Of a stretch of DNA of 49,939 nucleotides, positions 16,334 through 25,266 are shown piece by piece. Position 1 is the stretch's first letter. Every line of letters begins with the position of its first letter. Below the pieces are notes generated by a model, which saw only the letters and a list, made by a program, of their open reading frames with translations, was not told the DNA's origin and made no database searches. The position numbers and the translations under genes were made by a program. Source of the stretch: Trueperaceae bacterium (GTDB lineage Bacteria > Deinococcota > Deinococci > Deinococcales > Trueperaceae); NCBI GenBank assembly GCA_020354625.1, contig CP070651.1, positions 1,319,594-1,369,532 of the forward strand, written 5' to 3'.

Positions 16334-17938
16334 ATGAGCAAGTTATCGAAGATGTGTGTCGTGCTAATCGCGGCACTGTTCGCAGCCGGATCCTTTGCCG
16401 TGGCGCAAGGCGGCGATCTCGTGATCGCCATGAACGGCTCCAGCGAACCCGCCAACTTGGATAGTCAACTCGATCCGTTCGATTCGGCCAAGGTCCTCAA
16501 TAACCTGGTTGCCGACCGGCTCGTCTTTATCAACCCGGACGGCGCTCAAATCGAGCCCCACCTGGCGACGGGCTGGGAGATCTCTGATGACAATCTGACC
16601 TGGACCTTCACCTTGCGTGAGGACGTAATGTTCCAAGACGGTACCCCCTTCAATGCTGAAGCGGTCAAGGCCAACCTCGAGCGGATCATCTCGCCCGAGA
16701 CCGGTAGTGGCGAAGCAGCCGAGGCGTTGGGTCCGATCGCGTCGGTGGACGTGGTCGACGAGTTCACCGTCACTGTTACCCACGAAAGCCCCTGGAACAG
16801 CTTCCTATACGCTCTGGCTACCCAGGGCGTGATGTGGTCGCCGACGGCGCTAGCGGAGAACACACCTGGTGAGTTTTCCAGTCTCCTCATCGGCACAGGA
16901 CCGTTCAAGTTGGTCGAATGGGTACCGAACAGCCACGTTCGCTTCGAACGTTGGGATGGGTACAATTGGGGTCCTTCCATCAAGCAAGAGCCTGGGCCGG
17001 TGGCGCTCGATAGCGTGACCGTCAAATTCATCGATGAGGAACTGGTTCGCGGCACCATCATCACCACCGACGAGGCCAATGTGGTGTGGGATCTGCCTGC
17101 TCAGTTCGTCGCGGACTACGAAGGCAACTCCGACTACCAGCTCCTCTCGGGTTATCAGGCCGGTACGGGCATGCAGTACGTCATGAACGTGACCCAGCCG
17201 CCGCTCGACAACCTGCTGGTACGCCGGGCCATCCGTCACGCGACAAATCAGGCCGGGCTCAACAATCTCGTATACGACGGTCGTAACCTGGTAATGAACA
17301 CGCCTCTTAATTCGGTGCACCCGTGTTATGCTCCCGAGCTCGAGTCGGTCTACCCCTACGATCTCGACGGGGCCAAGGCGCTGTTGGCCGAGGCGGGATA
17401 TGAGGACCGGAACGGAGACGGCATCGTCGAGGCGTACGGCGTTGCGGGCGTCGAGGACGGCAGCCCGCTGGTAGTCCGTTGGACCGCGCTCAGCAGACAG
17501 GCCAAGGGGGAGGCGCTGCAGGCGCAGTTGCGTCAAGCTGGGATCGATCTCCAGCTCGAGATCATCCCAGGACCGGTGCAGCTCGAGCGCGCTCAGAAAA
17601 AAGACTTCGATCTCATCTACGAACGCCAGCGTATAGCGCTGCCAGAAGTGCTGCACATCGTCTGGTTCTCCGAAAACGACGGCCCTGGCCAGTGGGCCTG
17701 GACGGGCTTCCAAGATGAAGAGCTCGACAGTCTGTTGGAACAGATGATCAACTCGCTCGAGCCGAGCGAGGCGTGTGATCTGGCGCGTCAAGCGCAGCAC
17801 ATCATTCAGGACAATGCCCTGCAACTCCCCACCCTGAGCGAGGCGGTATTCTACGTGCTCGAGAATAACGTTCAGGGCTTCGAGCTCGGTTCCCAGGGCC
17901 TCTGGTTCTACGTCTATAACGCCAGCGTCGAGGAGTAG
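16334..17938 (+). CDS. ABC transporter substrate-binding protein, SBP family 5
   Basis: 534 residues. The ATG at 16334 has AGGGAGG 3 nt upstream. The Sec signal MSKLSKMCVVLIAALFAAGSF ends before AVAQGGD, with no lipobox at the cleavage site, so it is periplasmic. Family 5 features: NGSSEPANLDSQLDPFDSAK near the mature N-terminus, LTWTFTLREDVMFQDGTPFN, LIGTGPFKLVEW, and VRRAIRHATNQAGL. It probably delivers its ligand to the permeases at 18060 and 18999. A cysteine pair (HPCYAPE and EACDLA regions) may stabilise the C-terminal lobe. First gene of the long plus-strand run, with the palindromic operator about 300 bp upstream. Confidence 0.9.
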   Translation: MSKLSKMCVVLIAALFAAGSFAVAQGGDLVIAMNGSSEPANLDSQLDPFDSAKVLNNLVADRLVFINPDGAQIEPHLATGWEISDDNLTWTFTLREDVMFQDGTPFNAEAVKANLERIISPETGSGEAAEALGPIASVDVVDEFTVTVTHESPWNSFLYALATQGVMWSPTALAENTPGEFSSLLIGTGPFKLVEWVPNSHVRFERWDGYNWGPSIKQEPGPVALDSVTVKFIDEELVRGTIITTDEANVVWDLPAQFVADYEGNSDYQLLSGYQAGTGMQYVMNVTQPPLDNLLVRRAIRHATNQAGLNNLVYDGRNLVMNTPLNSVHPCYAPELESVYPYDLDGAKALLAEAGYEDRNGDGIVEAYGVAGVEDGSPLVVRWTALSRQAKGEALQAQLRQAGIDLQLEIIPGPVQLERAQKKDFDLIYERQRIALPEVLHIVWFSENDGPGQWAWTGFQDEELDSLLEQMINSLEPSEACDLARQAQHIIQDNALQLPTLSEAVFYVLENNVQGFELGSQGLWFYVYNASVEE

Positions 17939-17963
17939 TCCCGGGTTCTTTCCCACGAGTGTG

Positions 17964-17994
17964 GTGGTGCGGAGTGGCTCGCTGCCCGCACCAC
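17964..17994 (+). promoter_or_regulatory. Intercistronic stem-loop after binding-protein gene
   Basis: A perfect 9-bp stem (GTGGTGCGG with CCGCACCAC) lies 26 bp after the binding-protein stop and 65 bp before the permease. Only a short T-rich stretch follows, so partial termination or 3'-end protection is more likely than a full stop. Confidence 0.5.
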
Positions 17995-18059
17995 TCATTT
18001 ATTGACGTTCTCAGTACGGCCTGCTTTGCCTGACGGCTCGTTGTCGTCGTAGGAGGCGG

Positions 18060-18992
18060 ATGTTCACCTATACGGTTCGTCGGATTACGGAACTGATTCC
18101 CGTCTTGATCATCGTTTCGGTGATCGTGTTTTCGGTGATGCATCTGCTCCCTGGTGACCCGACCGAGTTGATGCTCGCCGGCGCGGAGGGGGGTGCAGTT
18201 TCTGCCGAGCGGCTCGAGGAATTGCGCGAGGTCATGGGTCTCAACGACCCCCTCTACCAGCAGTTCGGCAATTTCTTTGTAGGCGCTGTACAGGGTGATC
18301 TCGGGACCTCGATCCGTTTCCGTTCGCCCGTGACCGAAATTGTGCTGGACCGCTTCCCTTACACCCTCAGGTTGAGCTTGGCAGGGTTGGCGGTGGCGAT
18401 GCTGATCGGTGTGCCGCTCGGGACGCTCGCTGCCATCAAGCGAAATACCTGGCTCGACAGCTTTAGTATGGCCCTATCTCTGATCGGCGTGTCCATGCCG
18501 ATCTTTTGGTTGGGGCTCCTTCTGATCCTGGTCTTCGCCATCAACTTGCGCTGGTTGCCGACCACCGGGGCGGGGGGGGTGAAGGCGCTGATCATGCCGG
18601 CGTTTACGCTCGGCTTCGTGTCTGCGGCGCTCGTGAGCCGTTTGATTCGAAGTAGTTTGCTCGAGGTGTTGCAAGAAGACTACGTGCGCACGGCGCGCAG
18701 TAAGGGTCTGACGGGTCGCGCGGTCCTTGTTCATCACGCCTTCAAGAACGCGCTGATACCTGTAGTGACCATCATCGGGCTTCAGTTCGGCCATATGCTT
18801 GCGGGGGCTGTGGTAACGGAGACCGTGTTTAGCAGACCGGGCCTGGGGCGCCTGGTGGTCAACGCTATTTTGTGGAAGGATTTCCCCCTGGTTCAGGGGA
18901 CGGTTCTCTTTTTGGCCATCATGTATGTGTTGGTCAACCTCATCGTCGATATTTCCTACGCCTGGCTCGACCCGCGCATTCACTACGGTTGA
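18060..18992 (+). CDS. ABC transporter permease, DppB/OppB family
   Basis: 310 residues. TAGGAGGCGG directly precedes the ATG. Standard DppB architecture: first helix ending VMHLLPGDPTELML, the QGDLGTSIRF stretch, then helices separated by the EAA-type loop near DYVRTARSKGLTGR. The C-terminus VNLIVDISYAWLDPRIHYG is family-typical. It forms the channel with the permease at 18999, which starts 6 bp after this stop. Confidence 0.92.
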   Translation: MFTYTVRRITELIPVLIIVSVIVFSVMHLLPGDPTELMLAGAEGGAVSAERLEELREVMGLNDPLYQQFGNFFVGAVQGDLGTSIRFRSPVTEIVLDRFPYTLRLSLAGLAVAMLIGVPLGTLAAIKRNTWLDSFSMALSLIGVSMPIFWLGLLLILVFAINLRWLPTTGAGGVKALIMPAFTLGFVSAALVSRLIRSSLLEVLQEDYVRTARSKGLTGRAVLVHHAFKNALIPVVTIIGLQFGHMLAGAVVTETVFSRPGLGRLVVNAILWKDFPLVQGTVLFLAIMYVLVNLIVDISYAWLDPRIHYG

Positions 18993-18998
18993 TTTCAG

Positions 18999-19880
18999 AT
19001 GCAGCATTCGGTTACCCAAGACAACTACGATGGCGACGCCACCACGCGGCGTCGTTTGCTGAGGCTCTTTTTTCGAAATAGGGGCGCGGTGATCGGCTTA
19101 TTGGTGCTGTTTTGTTGGATCGTGATCGCTCTCTTTGCACCGTTCTTTTCGCCCTTTAACCCCATCGAAATCGATTTTATCGGCCGGGTGGGGCCTAGTT
19201 GGGAACACCCTTTCGGTACCGACCGCCTGGGCAGAGATCTGTTGAGCCGCGTCTTTTTCGGCGCTCGCATTTCCTTGCTGTTGGGCGTCATCAGCGTCGC
19301 GATCGGGTTGGTGTCGGGGACATTGCTCGGCTTGGTGGCCGGATACTATGGCGGCCGGGTAGAGACCGTGATCATGCGCTTTGTCGACGCGCTGTTGGCG
19401 TTTCCCGGCATCCTGTTGGCCTTGATCGTGATCGCAGTGCTCGGTCCAGGATTGGGCAACGTGATGATCGCTGTCGGCATCTCGACCATCCCCGAGTACG
19501 CCCGCTTGGCTAGAAGCAAGGTTCTTTCGGTCAAGGAGCTCCCCTATATCGAGGCGGTGAAGGGGTTGGGTAGTGCCGGTGGGCGAATCATGTTTCGGCA
19601 TATTCTGCCGAATATCAGCGGTCCGTTGATCGTCCTATCGACGCTGCAGGTCGGCAACGCGATCTTGGTGGGTTCGGGGCTCAGTTTTCTCGGGATGGGT
19701 GCCCAGCCGCCCACCCCGGAGTGGGGGCTGATGACGGCCGAAGGCCGCAACTTTCTCAATCGGGCTTGGTGGATCAGCACCTTTCCTGGGCTCGCCATCC
19801 TCAGTGCGGTGATGGCTATGAATCTGATCGGCGATGGGTTGCGGGAGGCGCTCGACCCCCGCATGAAATTGGATGTATGA
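18999..19880 (+). CDS. ABC transporter permease, DppC/OppC family
   Basis: 293 residues. Diagnostic GTDRLGRDLLSRVFFGARISL follows the first helix and the periplasmic loop; the EAA-type loop is near YIEAVKGLGSAG; the C-terminus is MNLIGDGLREALDPRMK. The ATG is 6 bp after the upstream permease stop, with little ribosome site, so translational coupling is likely. No ATPase gene follows; the next gene is an oxidoreductase. Confidence 0.92.
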   Translation: MQHSVTQDNYDGDATTRRRLLRLFFRNRGAVIGLLVLFCWIVIALFAPFFSPFNPIEIDFIGRVGPSWEHPFGTDRLGRDLLSRVFFGARISLLLGVISVAIGLVSGTLLGLVAGYYGGRVETVIMRFVDALLAFPGILLALIVIAVLGPGLGNVMIAVGISTIPEYARLARSKVLSVKELPYIEAVKGLGSAGGRIMFRHILPNISGPLIVLSTLQVGNAILVGSGLSFLGMGAQPPTPEWGLMTAEGRNFLNRAWWISTFPGLAILSAVMAMNLIGDGLREALDPRMKLDV

Positions 19881-19952
19881 GGCGGTAGTGAACCGGGTCT
19901 CGACCTCTTATGGTCGGATCTGGGCTGGTCGCCTCCTGAAAGGAGTACATGG

Positions 19953-21026
19953 ATGCCCTTAACTGTTGGAATTATCGGTGCCAGCTTTGCCAAAGCGGCG
20001 ATGCTCCCTGCGCTGGCTTCGATCGACGATGTCGAGGTCGTCGCGGTGGCGAGCCGGCGTTTGGCGAGTGCCCAGGCTGCGGCAGACGCCTTCGGTGTAG
20101 CGCACGCCTACGATGATTGGCGGGCGATGCTCGAGGCCCATAAACTCGATCTGGTCTGTATCGCCACCCCGACCGACACCCACGCGCCCATGACCCTGGC
20201 TGCGCTCGAAGCGGGTGCTCACGTCCTTTGTGAAAAGCCGATGGCGATGAACCAGGCCGAGTCGGCTGCCATGCTCGAGAGCGCCGAAGCGCACGGTCGC
20301 CTCCACATGATCGATCACGAGCTCAGGTTCAATCCGAACCGCCGCAAGATCAAGCAGCTGATCGAGAGCGGTGCGATCGGTGAGGTTCGGCACGTCAATA
20401 TCGTCAACATCAACCCTTCCTGGGGCGATCCCGCTTCCCGCCCTGCCGGTGACTGGTGGTCGCTCGAGGAGATGGGTGGAGGACGCCTCGGCGCCAACGG
20501 TTCACACCAGATCGATCTGGTGCGGTTCTGGCTCGGCGAGGTCAGGTCGGTGAACGGCCAGATCAAGACGGTGGTGGCCGACCGGATCGATAAGGATACC
20601 GGTGAGCCGTGGACGGCTACCGCGGACGATCTCGCCACCTTTACGCTCGAGATGGAGAGCGGGGCTCTGGTCTCGGTATTCATGAGTGGTGCCGCACGAC
20701 ACGGGGTGGGCAACAGCACGCAGATCTACGGCAGCGAAGGGACCATCATGCTCGCCGACGGTGATGAGAAGCTGCTATACGCCAAGGCGGGTGAGGAGCT
20801 TCAAGATGTGAGCGAGGTCGATCCGAACGCTCTCCTTCCGGGTATCGGACCGGGGATCTGGAACGTGTCGGTGGTGACCCTCATGAACGAGCTCGTCGCT
20901 GCCATACGGGGAGGGCGTCCGCTCAAGGAGGGGGCGACTTTTGCAGACGGATTGGCCTGTCAGCGGGTCATGGACGCTGTGAGGCAGTCCTCGGCAGAGC
21001 GGCGCTGGATCGATCTCATAGACTGA
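19953..21026 (+). CDS. Gfo/Idh/MocA-family oxidoreductase
   Basis: 357 residues. The ATG at 19953 follows GAAAGGAGT; another ATG four bases earlier is out of frame. The N-terminal Rossmann fold shows VGIIGASFAKAAMLPAL, and the CEKPMAMN motif near residues 93-100 carries the Glu-Lys-Pro that closes the NAD(P) site. The C-terminal alpha/beta domain (GRLGANGSHQIDLVRFW) contains the conserved DxxxH-like catalytic region. It likely oxidises or reduces a hydroxylated or sugar-like product of the pathway. It lies 72 bp after the permease in the same run. Confidence 0.9.
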   Translation: MPLTVGIIGASFAKAAMLPALASIDDVEVVAVASRRLASAQAAADAFGVAHAYDDWRAMLEAHKLDLVCIATPTDTHAPMTLAALEAGAHVLCEKPMAMNQAESAAMLESAEAHGRLHMIDHELRFNPNRRKIKQLIESGAIGEVRHVNIVNINPSWGDPASRPAGDWWSLEEMGGGRLGANGSHQIDLVRFWLGEVRSVNGQIKTVVADRIDKDTGEPWTATADDLATFTLEMESGALVSVFMSGAARHGVGNSTQIYGSEGTIMLADGDEKLLYAKAGEELQDVSEVDPNALLPGIGPGIWNVSVVTLMNELVAAIRGGRPLKEGATFADGLACQRVMDAVRQSSAERRWIDLID

Positions 21027-21027
21027 T

Positions 21028-21064
21028 CGAAGGGAGCTACGGTAGCTCTGCTCGGTGCCCTTCG
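21028..21064 (+). promoter_or_regulatory. Intercistronic hairpin
   Basis: CGAAGGG pairs with CCCTTCG, and within it GAGCTAC pairs with GTAGCTC, directly after the oxidoreductase stop. No T-tract follows. It may protect the upstream message or reduce read-through into the aminotransferase. Confidence 0.35.
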
Positions 21065-21166
21065 TAGCTCGGCCAGTCCGAGTGGAATGAGGGGGATACC
21101 GAGAGAAACGAGGATCGATCGAGAACGCCGGTCGATCGACAGAAAGACTTTTGAGGAGGTACAGAG

Positions 21167-22303
21167 GTGGAATACCAACGCTATCTCGCTGCCCGCACCG
21201 AGCGAATCAGACCGGGACGGCAGACATCGGTGAACCTGCCGGGTCTGATCAATATGGGCAGTGGTACACCGGACTTCGAGCCGCCGGATTTTGTGTTTGA
21301 GGCCATGAGAAAGGCCGTCGACGAACGGCAGATTCAGTACACCCTCTGGGCGGGGACCACCGAACTCCGTGAGGCGATCGCAGTGAAACTCGAGCGGGAG
21401 AACCGATTTACGGTCGATCCCGAACGCGAGATCCTGGTGACATCGGGGGCGCAAGAGGCGCTGATGAGCATCTTCATGGCCCTGCTCGATCCTGGGGACG
21501 AGATCATCACCCCCGCTCCGTTCTACGGCGTCTACGGCGAGGTTGCGCACATCCTGGGTGCGTCCCTCGTGCCGGTCGAGACGACGGTGGAATCAGACTT
21601 CACCGTGACCGCCGATGCCGTGAGGGCAGCGATCACGCCGCGCACCAAGGCGCTCGTGCTCGTCTCGCCCAACAACCCTACCGGCACGGTGCTACCCGAA
21701 GAGACCTTGCGCGAGATGGCTGAGCTCGCGCTCGAGCACAACCTCTTGGTGATCTCGGACGAGATCTATGAGCACTACGTGTTCGGAAGCCATCGTCACG
21801 TCAGTTTGGCCACCCTGCCTGGGATGCGTGAACGGACCATTTCGATCTACAGCCTGTCGAAAGGGTATGCGTTGACCGGACTTCGCGTCGGCTACGTGGT
21901 GGCGCCGGCACCGCTCATCGAAGCGGTGCTCCCCTTCCACCACGCCATGACCATCTGTGCCTCCACCGTCGCCCAGAGCGGGGCGGTTGCGGCTCTCCGT
22001 GAACCGCGAGATTGGTTCGACCCCATTCTGGCCGAGTACGATCGCCGGCGGCGCTTGTGGATGACGATGCTGGATGGGCTCGGTCTCGTCTACGGAGAGC
22101 CCCAAGGTGCCTACTATGTCGCTTTCGATGTGTCCCCGACAGGCCTCAGCAGTGCCGAGTTTTCCAAGAGGATGCGCGAGGAGGCAGGGGTCATTCTAGG
22201 ATCTGCCGGGGCCAATTTGATGCGGGGCTCGTTGATGCAGGCCTCGCCGCAGTTCGAGGAGGGACTGGAGCGCATCGGTGGTTTTGTCAAGAGCCTACGT
22301 TGA
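21167..22303 (+). CDS. Pyridoxal-phosphate aminotransferase, class I/II
   Basis: 378 residues from a GTG at 21167, chosen for GAGGAGGT 8 nt upstream. Fold type I features: NNPTGTVLPEE loop near 170-180, SDEIYEHYVFG, and the PLP lysine in YSLSKGYALTGLRVGYV. It is a paralogue of 14632-15810 with the same general chemistry. Its place between the oxidoreductase and the amidohydrolases suggests transamination of an amino-acid product. A promoter for the next gene overlaps its stop codon. Confidence 0.88.
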   Translation: MEYQRYLAARTERIRPGRQTSVNLPGLINMGSGTPDFEPPDFVFEAMRKAVDERQIQYTLWAGTTELREAIAVKLERENRFTVDPEREILVTSGAQEALMSIFMALLDPGDEIITPAPFYGVYGEVAHILGASLVPVETTVESDFTVTADAVRAAITPRTKALVLVSPNNPTGTVLPEETLREMAELALEHNLLVISDEIYEHYVFGSHRHVSLATLPGMRERTISIYSLSKGYALTGLRVGYVVAPAPLIEAVLPFHHAMTICASTVAQSGAVAALREPRDWFDPILAEYDRRRRLWMTMLDGLGLVYGEPQGAYYVAFDVSPTGLSSAEFSKRMREEAGVILGSAGANLMRGSLMQASPQFEEGLERIGGFVKSLR

Positions 22304-22327
22304 TCGGTGATATGGCTTGAATATACT
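22300..22327 (+). promoter_or_regulatory. Candidate internal promoter for the amidohydrolase genes
   Basis: TTGATC (22300-22305) and TATACT (22322-22327) are spaced by 16 nt and overlap the aminotransferase stop. The leader to the GTG at 22542 would be about 205 nt. That leader contains three close copies of CTCATCAC (about 22428-22455) and a CCCGC-TTTTT-GCGGG hairpin. Confidence 0.45.
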
Positions 22328-22541
22328 CGCTTGAGAGCATCGAAAATGGCGATGAGGGAACCGTCGTGAATGTTGAGTTGACGCCTTGGCGATCTAAGAG
22401 GTTGAACCGTGAACCTGGCTATTCTCATCACTCATCACCCATCTCATCACCCAATCCCCGCTTTTTGCGGGTGGAGGAAAGCTTCTGTATAGATCGCTGA
22501 CAAGAGGTTTGTAAGCGTCTAGGTGCCAGGGAGGTCGTAGG

Positions 22542-24005
22542 GTGAAGGTCAAGATCCAAGGAGGATTCGTCGTCGGCTATCGTGAAGGGCATCACGAGCT
22601 CTTGGAGGGGGGGTGCGTCGTTTATGAGGGGTCCGAGATCTTATTTGTAGGCTTTCCCGATGATCCCGCGTGTCCGGCAGCAGACCGGGTCATCTCCGCC
22701 CCGGGCAAGCTCGTGTCACCTGGTCTCATCAACCTCCACTGTATTGCCAACATCGATTTGCAGCCGCTCCGCATCGATGTGGCGGGCGGAGGCTATCTAC
22801 GGGATAAGGCCTGGTTCGAAGGTGAAGAACACATTTTCGACGCGGCGGATTTCGAGACGTCGGCCCGCTTCTCGGTGGCGGCGCTGCTGCGGCACGGATC
22901 TACCACCTTCTGCAACGTGACCACCATGGCCAGCAAGCGCTTCGACGATCCCGAAATCGAACCCCGTCTCCTGGCCGAGGCGGCTGCGGAGTTGGGGGCC
23001 CGTGCCTACTTGGCGCATAACTTCCAAGACCACAGCCGCTACCACCACAGCGACGGGAGCGCCGAAGTGGTGCACGACGCTGCAGCGGGACGGCGGGGTC
23101 TGGAGCGGGCGGTTCGGTTGGTCGAGGAGCTCCGCGATCTCGGCGAAGAGCGCATCGCTGGGTTTCTCTTCCCCTATACGACCCAGACGTGTTCCGATCC
23201 CCTGTTGAAAGAGGCGAGCCGGGTGGGGCGAGAGCTCGGTGTGCCCATCCGCTCCCACTTCGCCCAGTACCTCTACGAGGCTGAAGAGACGCTGGCGAAG
23301 CGGGGATTGAGCCCGGTCGAGCGGCTCGCGGAGCTCGGGGTGCTGGGGCCGGAGCTTACTCTCACGCACGCCATCTACATCCGTGGGCATCCGCAGGTCG
23401 GTGGTGAGATGGATGGCGATCTGTCGCTGCTGGCAGATTCGGGGACCCATGTGGCCCACTGCCCGGTGGTGTTCTCGCGACGCGGCGAGCTGCTGCGGTC
23501 TTTTCAACGCTACCTCGATGCCGGCATCAACCTAGCACTCGGCACCGATACCGTGCCGCCCGATCTCGTGGCTGAGATGCGTATGGCATCGACCCTGTCG
23601 AAAGTGGCCGACGATGATGCGGAGTCAGGGAGTGCTGCAGCCGTTTTCGACGCGGCTACCTTGGGAGGGGCCCGGGCTTTGGGGCGGGACGACTTGGGGC
23701 GCTTGGAACCGGGCGCCAAGGCCGATATCTCGGTATTCAATCTCCACGCCCTGCACATCGGTGTCGTAGACGATCCCATCAAGGCGCTTGTTCACTACGG
23801 GAACGGTGTCGATACCGAGACGGTAATCGTCGGTGGACGTACCGTGGTCGAGAATGGCCACGTACTCGGCACCTCGGAGTTCGAGCTGCTCGATACAGCG
23901 CAGCAGGCGTGGCAGCGCTATAAAAAGGGCCTTATCGCTCGTGAGCCCGGCAGCCGGCGTGGCGAAGAGCTCTACCCGCGGTCCTTTCCGTGGCGGCAGC
24001 GATGA
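22542..24005 (+). CDS. Amidohydrolase-superfamily protein with altered HxH motif
   Basis: 487 residues from a GTG at 22542 with AGGGAGGT 6 nt upstream. The layout is that of aminohydrolase/chlorohydrolase-type members: N-terminal beta-sandwich, SPGLINLH entry to the barrel, RSHFAQYLYEAEE (the His and Glu that activate water), TLTHAIYIRG, HCPVVFSRRG and LGTDTVPPD (catalytic Asp). The first metal motif is H66-C-I68 instead of HxH, so one expected metal ligand is missing. The paralogue at 36817 shows the same change (HAL). Substrates in the family include deaminated or dechlorinated rings and cyclic ureides. It precedes another amidohydrolase by 24 bp. Confidence 0.82.
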   Translation: MKVKIQGGFVVGYREGHHELLEGGCVVYEGSEILFVGFPDDPACPAADRVISAPGKLVSPGLINLHCIANIDLQPLRIDVAGGGYLRDKAWFEGEEHIFDAADFETSARFSVAALLRHGSTTFCNVTTMASKRFDDPEIEPRLLAEAAAELGARAYLAHNFQDHSRYHHSDGSAEVVHDAAAGRRGLERAVRLVEELRDLGEERIAGFLFPYTTQTCSDPLLKEASRVGRELGVPIRSHFAQYLYEAEETLAKRGLSPVERLAELGVLGPELTLTHAIYIRGHPQVGGEMDGDLSLLADSGTHVAHCPVVFSRRGELLRSFQRYLDAGINLALGTDTVPPDLVAEMRMASTLSKVADDDAESGSAAAVFDAATLGGARALGRDDLGRLEPGAKADISVFNLHALHIGVVDDPIKALVHYGNGVDTETVIVGGRTVVENGHVLGTSEFELLDTAQQAWQRYKKGLIAREPGSRRGEELYPRSFPWRQR

Positions 24006-24029
24006 GGGCTTGAAAAAAGGAGGTGTCTG

Positions 24030-25232
24030 ATGGCGGTAGTGATTGAGGGCGGACGGCGATTCGACAGCCGGCGTGGCGCTTTTGAAGACAACGGCAGCCT
24101 CGTCATCGAGGGTGGGAAGATCGTGTCGGTGGACCGCGGTGGTGAGGTTGGCAACGCGCAGGTGATCGACGCCAGCGGCAAGACGGTGATCCCCGGCCTG
24201 ATGAACCTGCACGGACATCTGGCCTGGGATGGGTTCTCCGATCTCGAGAAACAGACCCGCTTCGACGGGCCCATGGGGTATCTAAAAGTCGCTCGAGGTC
24301 TACGGGCCGCGGTGGAAGCCGGCGTGACGACCTTCCGAGATCTGGCATGTGTCCACGATACCGGTCTGTTCGCTCGGCAAGCGGTACGCGACGGTCTTTT
24401 GCCCGGCCCTACCGTCTACGCTTGCGGGCGCGCGGTATGCAGGACGGGTGGACATATCTGGTGGGGGAACCGTGAAGCGGATGGGGCAGATGAGGTCAGG
24501 CGGGCGGTGCGCGAGCAGGCTCGGGCCGGCGTCGATTGGATCAAGCTCATGTCCCACGGCTATACCCGGGAGGAAATCGACGCTGCTGTGGATCAAGCCC
24601 ATCAAGAGGGTCTCCCCATCACGACCGATGCCGGGGATTGGGCCGCTTTGGCGGTAGAGGCCGGAGTCGACTGCATCGAACACGGTGGCAACTACAGCGA
24701 TGAACTCATCGAAACGATCCGTGCCAAGGGGATCTGGATCGTCCCCACCCTCTCGCCCGTGGTGCTGCAGGCGCGCAAAGGGTCCGAGTGGGGCATGAAA
24801 GCGAGCGTCATCGAACGCCGCAAGCGCCAGTTGGAGTCGAGTGGTCGCCATGAAGGATTGGTGCGGGCTAAGCGCGCTGGTGTGAGGTTGGCCTTCGGGA
24901 CCGATTCGGGGAGCCCGGTTGTGCCCCACGACGCGATTCTCGCTGAGATGGAGGCGCTTTTGGAGTTCGGAATCTTCGACCGCCCCGAGGAGGTGTTGCA
25001 AGCTGCAACCTACTGGGCCGCAGAGTGCCTCGGTCTCGAGGAGCAAACCGGCAGCCTCGAAGCGGGAAAAGATGCGGACGTAGTCGTGATCGGTGGGAAG
25101 CTCGAGGAAGAACTGTCACGAATCGAACAGGTGGAAACGGTCTTTGTCAAGGGCCATCTTACCGTTGAGGGAGGATGTTCGAAGGCACCCGACCCACGAG
25201 ACTTCCAGACATTTGTGGAGGTCGGAGCCTGA
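24030..25232 (+). CDS. Amidohydrolase (prolidase/imidazolonepropionase-like)
   Basis: 400 residues. AAAAAAGGAGGTG precedes the ATG at 24030. HxH is intact at H61-G-H63 (NLHGHLAWDG); a lysine in WIKLMSHG near 172 suits the carboxylated metal bridge; CIEHGG and FGTDSGSPV supply later ligands. The third-strand His seen in the paralogue at 40143 (PITAHAT) is replaced here by Asp (PITTDAG). Such enzymes cut amide or cyclic amide bonds, for instance in Xaa-Pro dipeptides. It is part of the plus-strand run and is followed by an M55 D-aminopeptidase. Confidence 0.85.
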   Translation: MAVVIEGGRRFDSRRGAFEDNGSLVIEGGKIVSVDRGGEVGNAQVIDASGKTVIPGLMNLHGHLAWDGFSDLEKQTRFDGPMGYLKVARGLRAAVEAGVTTFRDLACVHDTGLFARQAVRDGLLPGPTVYACGRAVCRTGGHIWWGNREADGADEVRRAVREQARAGVDWIKLMSHGYTREEIDAAVDQAHQEGLPITTDAGDWAALAVEAGVDCIEHGGNYSDELIETIRAKGIWIVPTLSPVVLQARKGSEWGMKASVIERRKRQLESSGRHEGLVRAKRAGVRLAFGTDSGSPVVPHDAILAEMEALLEFGIFDRPEEVLQAATYWAAECLGLEEQTGSLEAGKDADVVVIGGKLEEELSRIEQVETVFVKGHLTVEGGCSKAPDPRDFQTFVEVGA

Positions 25233-25266
25233 CCGACGTGGTACTTCAGGCTTGAGGAGAAGAGGG

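Noticed and set aside
22428-22460. Repeated CTCATCAC units as a possible CRISPR-like array
   Set aside because: There are only three short, closely packed units without spacers; this is a simple repeat in a leader region.
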